From the NCBI GenBank assembly GCA_900489925.1, contig UEHQ01000008.1:124001-188000 (forward strand): 64,000 nucleotides of DNA, given 5' to 3'. Origin of the DNA: Hyphomicrobiales bacterium. Its GTDB lineage: Bacteria; Pseudomonadota; Alphaproteobacteria; Rhizobiales; Rhizobiaceae. The position numbers were made by a program, and so were the translations under genes. Shown piece by piece: positions 58,884 to 64,000 of the stretch (positions are counted from its first letter, which is position 1; each line of letters begins with the position of its first letter). Under the pieces are notes generated by a model. It had not been told where the DNA came from. It worked only from the letters and a program-made list of their open reading frames with translations, and ran no database searches.

Positions 58884-59645
58884 TCAGTAGGTCTTGAAGG
58901 ATGCGATCGAGCGGGTGATCAGGCGATCGACATCGGCAGGGTTGTCATGCTCGACGACGTAGTGCTTGGTCTTGGTGCCCTTCAGCGCCGCGATGAGCTT
59001 TGCCCATGGCAGCGTGCCGTGGCCGACATCCGCCCAGCCGTCTTCGTTCTTGTTTTCGCCGGCAGGCGCGATGTCCTTGACGTGCGCCGAGGTGATGCGC
59101 GAGCCAAGCTTCTCGATCCATGCGAAAGGATCCGCGCCGCCGCGAACGACCCAGGCGATATCCGCTTCCCAGGAAATATCGGGCGCGCCTTCGAAGATGC
59201 GCTCGATCGGCAGCGAGCCGTCGGCGAGCTTGACGAATTCGAAGTCGTGGTTGTGCCAGCCGAACTCGTAGCCCGCATCCTTGTAGGGCTTGCTCATTTC
59301 CTGCAGGCGCTTGCCGAATGCCAGCCAGCCGGCGCCATCGGTCGGGCGCTCATCGGCCGCCAGATGCGGCGCATAGATGGAATCCATGCCGAGAATTTTG
59401 GCAATGTTCAAAGACTTCTGGACTTCGCCGTCAAGAAAATCCGGACTGAAGTGGCCGCTCGCCATCGTCAAACCATTCTTGTCGAGTTCGGCGCGCAGGC
59501 CCTTGAGGCCGGCATCGTCGAGATCGGCGTATATGCCACCGAAGCCTTCGACTTCCTGATAGCCGGCCTTGCCAAGCTTTTCGAAGATCGCCGAATAGGG
59601 CTGGAAGTTGCGGGCGCTATAAAGCTGGAAACTCAGTTTCGTCAT
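58884..59645 (-). CDS. Sugar phosphate isomerase/epimerase-like TIM-barrel protein
   Basis: 253 residues from ATG 59645 (GAGGAGGA upstream). AP endonuclease 2/xylose-isomerase-like barrel: EVEGFGGIYADL, GWHNHDFEF, SWEADIAWV, SAHVKDI and VVEHDNP supply the Glu/Asp/His/Glu metal ligands. Relatives act as epimerases, keto-sugar isomerases or 3-keto-glycoside cleaving enzymes. The neighbouring Gfo/Idh gene supports a keto-sugar substrate; the reaction is not established. Confidence 0.87.
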   Translation of the reverse strand: MTKLSFQLYSARNFQPYSAIFEKLGKAGYQEVEGFGGIYADLDDAGLKGLRAELDKNGLTMASGHFSPDFLDGEVQKSLNIAKILGMDSIYAPHLAADERPTDGAGWLAFGKRLQEMSKPYKDAGYEFGWHNHDFEFVKLADGSLPIERIFEGAPDISWEADIAWVVRGGADPFAWIEKLGSRITSAHVKDIAPAGENKNEDGWADVGHGTLPWAKLIAALKGTKTKHYVVEHDNPADVDRLITRSIASFKTY

Positions 59646-59687
59646 AGTATCCTCCTCGGGCCTCGTGCCCATTCATTTCAATCAGGA

Positions 59688-62153
59688 TCAATCCACGGAC
59701 TGACAGGATTGCAGGTCGTAGAAACGGAAGTCCGGCAGGGCACCGCCCTCAAGCGGCGTGGCCGGGGTAAAGGTGATACGGCGCGTCTCGCCCGCCGCCA
59801 GATCGAAGGCATTGTCGGAATATTTGCCGTCGGTCTCGGTTTCGATCATCACGAAGAGCGCAAGTCCCTTGGCGGTGACGTTAAGGCAGACGGAGCCGTC
59901 CTCCTCGACATATTCATGCGTGACCATCAGGCCCGCCGGTTCGAGCTCCAGCGCCTTGTAGGTGCCGTGCACATAGTGCCCCTCGCCGCCCATGCCGTTC
60001 GACGCCGTGAAGCGCCAGGCAAGCAGCGTACCCGAGGGGATATCGGACACATCGATGCTGGCAGCCGTCACCGCAGCGTCCGGCGTGCAGACCGCCTGCA
60101 CATCCTTGAGGTGCCTGCGCTCGCCCTTCATGTCGATGACGGAGATCGACAGGTCGACGCTGACGTCATCGAGCGTGTCGTTGACCAGCGAGAAGCGGAT
60201 CTCTTTGCCGTCGTCGGATGGGATGGCGGCGACCGCGACCGGCTGGAAGAAGCGCTTGACCAGATAGTGCATCGCCTTCCAGCGACCGCCGTAATCGAGG
60301 CTCGACCACGAGGCCACCGGCCATGTGTCGTTGAGCTGCCAGTAGATCGTGCCCATGCAGTGCGGCTTCAGCGACCGCCAGTATTCCACCGCCGTCTTGA
60401 TCGCGAGGCCCTGCTGGATCTGGCTGAGATAGACGAAATTCGGGAAATCCTTCGGGAAGCGGAAGTAGCGGAACATGGTGCCGGCGATGCGCTCGTTGCC
60501 GCCGGCATTCTTCTGGTGCAGCTCCATGACCGGCGACGCGACGTTCATGTCCTTGGCCTCGGCATAGGTCTTGATGACGGGAAGCGAGGTGTAGGACTGG
60601 AAGCCGAATTCCGAGCAGAAGCGCGGGCGCACCGAGCGGTAATTGTCGAACGACTTGTTCTCGTGCCAGACCGACCAGTAGTGCATATCGCCGGAGCCAT
60701 CGGCATGCCAGGCATCGCCGAAGTCGAGATAGCCGGACGCCGGGCTCGACGGCCACCAGATCGCATCCGGAGCCGCCTTCTTCATGGCCTGCTCGATCAC
60801 CCGGTTGAGGCGGTCGTAGGAGACGAGGTAGCGGTCACGATCCTTGCGCGATTCCTCGAACCAGGTGAGCGCGCCGACGAGCTCGTTGTCGCCGCACCAG
60901 AGCGCGATCGACGGATGCGAATTCAGGCGACGAACCTGATAGTCGACCTCGAGCGCGACATTGTCGAGGAAGTCCTCTGTCGACGGATAGAGGTTGCAGG
61001 CGAACATGAAGTCCTGCCAGACCATGAGGCCGAGACGGTCGCAGAGATCGTAGAAACGATCATGCTCGTAGAACCCGCCGCCCCAGACGCGGATCATGTT
61101 CATGTTGGCCGACTTGGCCGATTGCAGCAGGTCCTCGGTCTTCTCGGGCGAGGACAGCGAAAACAGCGCGTCGGCGGGAATCCAGTTGGCACCGCGGCAG
61201 AAGATCTCGCGGCCATTCACCTTCAGCGCGAAACGGGCGCCGGCGGCATCTGGCGTGGTGATGAGCTCGACGGTGCGCAGACCGATCTGCTTGGTGACAG
61301 CATCCGCAGGCAGATCGACGGTCAGCGCATAAAGCGCGTGCTCGCCGCTGCCCGCCGGCCACCAGAGGCGCGGCTTGGCAATCTCGAAGACATGATTGAC
61401 GACAGTCTCGCCGGCGCTGACGCCGACATCAAGCCGCACCCGCTCGCCATCGAGCGAGAAATGCACGGGAACGATACCGGGGTTATTGGCAAACAAGGTC
61501 GCTGAGACCTTCAGATCGACCGAGCCGTCGAGATTGTGCACCTGCTGTGTCGTCACATGCTCGATGCGCGCGATGTCGAGCCGGCGCAGCGCGATCGTGC
61601 CGTAAAGCCCGAGCGGCGCGATCGCGATGTTCCAGTCCCAACCGAAATGGCATTGCGGCTTGCGCAGCATGTTGCCGTTGGGGATCGGCGAATTGCCGGT
61701 CGAATAGGGAATGTAGAAGGGCTGCTTGCCCTGCCGGTCGGCGCCCGCCGCGATGCTCGAATGTAGCACGATGCGGATGACGTTCTCGCCGGATTTCAGA
61801 TGGCTGCTGACATCGGGCCGGTAGCGGCGGAAACTGTTGTCGGCCACGAGCGCCGGCGAGCCGTTGATGAAGACCGCGGCCACCGTGTCGAGATAGTCGA
61901 TATCGAGATACCAGTCGCCATCGGGCTCCGACACCGTGAAGCTGCGCTCGATCGACCAGTCGCGATGCGCCACCCACTGCACGACCTCTTCGTTGCGGCC
62001 GAAATAGGGATTGGGGATGAGCTTGGCGGCATGGAGCGCCGAATGCACGTCGCCGGGTAGCGTGATCGGCGCGGTGATTTCACCATCCGTGGAGGTGAGC
62101 TTCCACGAGCCTGAGAGGTCGAGGTTGAACCCGTTGGTGGGCAAGGATGTCAT
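59688..62153 (-). CDS. Glycoside hydrolase family 2 beta-mannosidase
   Basis: 821 residues. N-terminal sugar-binding domain, then the immunoglobulin-like domain, then the barrel. LWCGDNELVGA carries the acid/base Glu near residue 420, and RFCSEFGFQSY the nucleophile Glu near 514. The domain order and GVNWIPADA-like block (RGANWIPADALF) match beta-mannosidases better than beta-galactosidases. No signal peptide, so it hydrolyses imported beta-mannosides in the cytosol. It is followed by the redox enzymes of the same operon. Confidence 0.92.
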   Translation of the reverse strand: MTSLPTNGFNLDLSGSWKLTSTDGEITAPITLPGDVHSALHAAKLIPNPYFGRNEEVVQWVAHRDWSIERSFTVSEPDGDWYLDIDYLDTVAAVFINGSPALVADNSFRRYRPDVSSHLKSGENVIRIVLHSSIAAGADRQGKQPFYIPYSTGNSPIPNGNMLRKPQCHFGWDWNIAIAPLGLYGTIALRRLDIARIEHVTTQQVHNLDGSVDLKVSATLFANNPGIVPVHFSLDGERVRLDVGVSAGETVVNHVFEIAKPRLWWPAGSGEHALYALTVDLPADAVTKQIGLRTVELITTPDAAGARFALKVNGREIFCRGANWIPADALFSLSSPEKTEDLLQSAKSANMNMIRVWGGGFYEHDRFYDLCDRLGLMVWQDFMFACNLYPSTEDFLDNVALEVDYQVRRLNSHPSIALWCGDNELVGALTWFEESRKDRDRYLVSYDRLNRVIEQAMKKAAPDAIWWPSSPASGYLDFGDAWHADGSGDMHYWSVWHENKSFDNYRSVRPRFCSEFGFQSYTSLPVIKTYAEAKDMNVASPVMELHQKNAGGNERIAGTMFRYFRFPKDFPNFVYLSQIQQGLAIKTAVEYWRSLKPHCMGTIYWQLNDTWPVASWSSLDYGGRWKAMHYLVKRFFQPVAVAAIPSDDGKEIRFSLVNDTLDDVSVDLSISVIDMKGERRHLKDVQAVCTPDAAVTAASIDVSDIPSGTLLAWRFTASNGMGGEGHYVHGTYKALELEPAGLMVTHEYVEEDGSVCLNVTAKGLALFVMIETETDGKYSDNAFDLAAGETRRITFTPATPLEGGALPDFRFYDLQSCQSVD

Positions 62154-62267
62154 AGCACTGTCCGATCAGGCCGCTCTTGGGAGAACCCGTCACCGGGCTG
62201 CGACCGAATGTGGTATTGGAAGAACGGGCGGAACCGCTTGGGACGGCCCCGCCCGCAGCGTAGTCGT

Positions 62268-63353
62268 CTAAAGGCGTAGTTCCGTCTCGGCGTCGAAGAT
62301 CGACGCCAGCGACATGTCGAAGCCGAGCTTGACGGCGGAGCCCGGATTGAAGCGGCGGGCGCCGTTGATGCGCACCGACATGGTGTGTCCGGCATGTTTC
62401 AGCCAGAGCAGGTTGTCGGCGCCCATTGGTTCCTCGATATCGACGGTGGCGTCGTGGACCTCGGCGCCGAGGTTCTCGTTGACCTTGATATGCTCCGGCC
62501 GCACGCCGAGCGTCACCTTGCGGCCCGCCTGCAGCGGCCCGTTCGCCTCATAGGCATCGACGTTGAAGTCGACGCCATTGGCGGTGAACACGGTGGCATC
62601 GCCCCGCTTGGCGATCTCGCCGCGCAGGAAGTTCATCGACGGCGAGCCGATGAAGCCGGCGACGAAGAGATTGCGCGGCTTGTTGTAGATCGTCGTTGGA
62701 TCGGCGAGCTGCTGGATGATGCCGTTCTTCATGATCGCGATGCGGTCAGCAAGCGTCAGCGCCTCGATCTGGTCGTGGGTGACGTAGATCATCGTGTTCT
62801 TCAGCGACTGGTGCAGCCGCTTGATCTCGACGCGCAGCTCCGAGCGCAGCTTGGCGTCGAGGTTGGAAAGCGGCTCGTCGAACAGGAACACGTCGACATC
62901 ACGCACCAGCGCACGGCCGATCGCCACGCGCTGCCGCTGGCCGCCCGAAAGCTCGGCCGGCTTGCGCTTCAGGAGCGGCTGGATCTGCAGTATCTCCGAG
63001 GCGCGGGCCACGCGCTTGTCGATCTCCTGTTGCGGGATCTTGGCGACCTGCAGGCCGAAGGACAGGTTCTTCTCGACCGTCATCTGCGGATAGAGCGCGT
63101 AGGACTGGAACACCATGCCGATGCCGCGGTCCTTGGGCTCTTCCCAGGTGACGTTCTTGCCCTTGATGTGAATCTGACCTTCGCTGATGTCCAGCAGGCC
63201 AGCGATGCAGTTAAGCAGAGTCGACTTGCCGCACCCGGACGAGCCGAGCAGCACCAGGAACTCGCCGTCATTGATCTCGAGATTGAGATCCTTGAGGACG
63301 CTGACAGCACCGAAGTTCAGCGAAAGGTCTTTGATGGAAACGCTCGAATTCAT
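62268..63353 (-). CDS. Sugar ABC transporter ATP-binding protein (MalK/UgpC type)
   Basis: 361 residues. Walker A GSSGCGKST, signature [15 protein letters not shown], Walker B VFLFDEPLSNLDAKL, His in YVTHDQIEAL, then the C-terminal regulatory OB domain (LGVRPEHIKVNE). Energises a CUT1 carbohydrate importer with the permease three bases upstream. Such ATPases can serve several importers. Confidence 0.93.
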   Translation of the reverse strand: MNSSVSIKDLSLNFGAVSVLKDLNLEINDGEFLVLLGSSGCGKSTLLNCIAGLLDISEGQIHIKGKNVTWEEPKDRGIGMVFQSYALYPQMTVEKNLSFGLQVAKIPQQEIDKRVARASEILQIQPLLKRKPAELSGGQRQRVAIGRALVRDVDVFLFDEPLSNLDAKLRSELRVEIKRLHQSLKNTMIYVTHDQIEALTLADRIAIMKNGIIQQLADPTTIYNKPRNLFVAGFIGSPSMNFLRGEIAKRGDATVFTANGVDFNVDAYEANGPLQAGRKVTLGVRPEHIKVNENLGAEVHDATVDIEEPMGADNLLWLKHAGHTMSVRINGARRFNPGSAVKLGFDMSLASIFDAETELRL

Positions 63354-63356
63354 GGA

Positions 63357-64000
63357 TCAGCCTTTCACTGCGCCGGCGGCGATGCCACGGACGAACAGAC
63401 GTCCCGAGACGAAGTAGACAACGAGCGGCACCAGACCCGTCAGGATCGTTGCGGCCATGTTGACGTTGTATTCCTTCACGCCCTGGACGGAATTGACGAT
63501 GTTGTTGAGCTGCACGGTCATCGGATAGTATTCCGGCCGGGTGAAGACGACGCCGAACAGGAAGTCGTTCCAGATGCCGGTGACCTGCAGGATCATGGCG
63601 ACGACGAAGATCGGCAGCGACATGGGCACCATGATCTTCAGGAAGATCTGCCAGAACCCTGCCCCGTCGATACGCGCAGCCTTGAACAGCTCCTGCGGCA
63701 GCGATGCGAAGTAATTGCGGAAGAGCAGCGTCAGGATCGGCATGCCGAAGATCGAGTGCACGATGATCAGCCCGGTCAGCGTCCCGTAGATGCCGATCTC
63801 GCGCAGCACGATGACGATCGGATAGATCATCACCTGGTAGGGAATGAACGCCCCGATCACGAGGATCGAGAAGAACAGTTCCGAGCCCTTGAAGCGCCAG
63901 TTGGCCAGCGCATAGCCGTTGACCGAGGCAATGGCGATCGACGCGAGGACCGATGGCACGGTGATGCGCACGGAATTCCAGAACCCACGCGAAAGACCGT
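63357..64000 (-). CDS. Sugar ABC transporter permease (MalG type), 5' end outside the window
   Basis: The frame is open through the right edge; the first visible residues are GLSRGFWNSVRITVPS, which occur inside MalG-type permeases, so the start is beyond 64000. About five membrane helices remain, with EAA-loop LPQELFKAARIDGAGFWQIF and the ending FVRGIAAGAVKG typical of CUT1 permeases. First visible gene of the operon; the partner permease and binding protein should lie to the right. Confidence 0.9.
   Translation of the reverse strand, partial: GLSRGFWNSVRITVPSVLASIAIASVNGYALANWRFKGSELFFSILVIGAFIPYQVMIYPIVIVLREIGIYGTLTGLIIVHSIFGMPILTLLFRNYFASLPQELFKAARIDGAGFWQIFLKIMVPMSLPIFVVAMILQVTGIWNDFLFGVVFTRPEYYPMTVQLNNIVNSVQGVKEYNVNMAATILTGLVPLVVYFVSGRLFVRGIAAGAVKG

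Overview
The window reads as a gene-dense, GC-rich chromosomal segment of an alphaproteobacterium, most likely a Rhizobiaceae member (Rhizobium/Agrobacterium/Sinorhizobium type). The support is the combination of a ssu sulfonate operon, a B12 lower-ligand pair (cobT/cobS), a DUF1289 and TIGR02281 protease pair, an extended UvrB, a znuA/znuCB-zur locus and a large sugar-uptake and glycosidase operon. No rRNA, tRNA, CRISPR array, prophage or intact insertion sequence was recognised.

Layout. 0-5.5 kb: sulfonate uptake and desulfonation (ssuA-ssuA-ssuD-ssuC-ssuB, minus strand), with a tandem ssuA duplication that also copied its upstream block. 5.6-9 kb: a beta-hydroxyacid dehydrogenase, an AlkD-like repair protein, an Lrp-type regulator, a UDG-like protein and a secreted nuclease-like protein. 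9-13.3 kb: a membrane histidine kinase, diacylglycerol kinase, cobT and cobS (divergent), and DUF1289. 13.3-19 kb: a membrane aspartic protease, a two-component system divergent from a small exported protein and a four-repeat membrane protein, and an ABC-2 exporter. 19-29 kb: a candidate structured RNA, an extensin-like protein, a PLP decarboxylase, small proteins, a membrane alpha/beta hydrolase, an Ntn hydrolase, an outer-membrane-barrel-like protein and a chemoreceptor. 29-38 kb: a thioesterase, membrane proteins, a DUF1501/DUF1800 pair, an orphan two-domain peptidoglycan hydrolase, a RibD-like reductase, a diguanylate cyclase and an MFS carrier. 38-45.3 kb: uvrB, an SDR, then an accessory-looking stretch with orphan genes, palindromic repeats and a cold-shock gene. 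45.5-49.6 kb: dusA, a methyltransferase, FAH and gamma-carbonic-anhydrase genes, and a two-gene operon of unknown function behind a promoter-overlapping dyad. 49.6-54.8 kb: zinc homeostasis. 54.9-64 kb: a minus-strand carbohydrate operon running off the right edge.

How genes work together. The zinc locus is the clearest regulatory circuit. Zur-type palindromes lie in the znuA/znuC divergent region and in front of a CobW-family GTPase. zur is the last gene of znuC-znuB-zur, so it should repress its own synthesis. A 56-residue CxxC protein is translationally coupled to the GTPase. In the sugar operon, ABC uptake genes are followed by a GH2 beta-mannosidase-like enzyme, a TIM-barrel isomerase/epimerase, a Gfo/Idh/MocA oxidoreductase and an aldo/keto reductase. 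A strong terminator then separates a GH43 gene. This suggests uptake of a small beta-linked glycoside followed by hydrolysis and redox conversion, possibly through keto-sugars.

The best candidates for something undescribed are the dyad-controlled lipoprotein/amphipathic-protein operon (48.7-49.5 kb), the CxxC small protein of the zinc operon, the orphan peptidoglycan hydrolase, the structured region at 19.15-19.34 kb, and the orphan gene at 42.6 kb flanked by two copies of a 24-bp palindromic repeat. All assignments come from reading the sequence; no database search was run.
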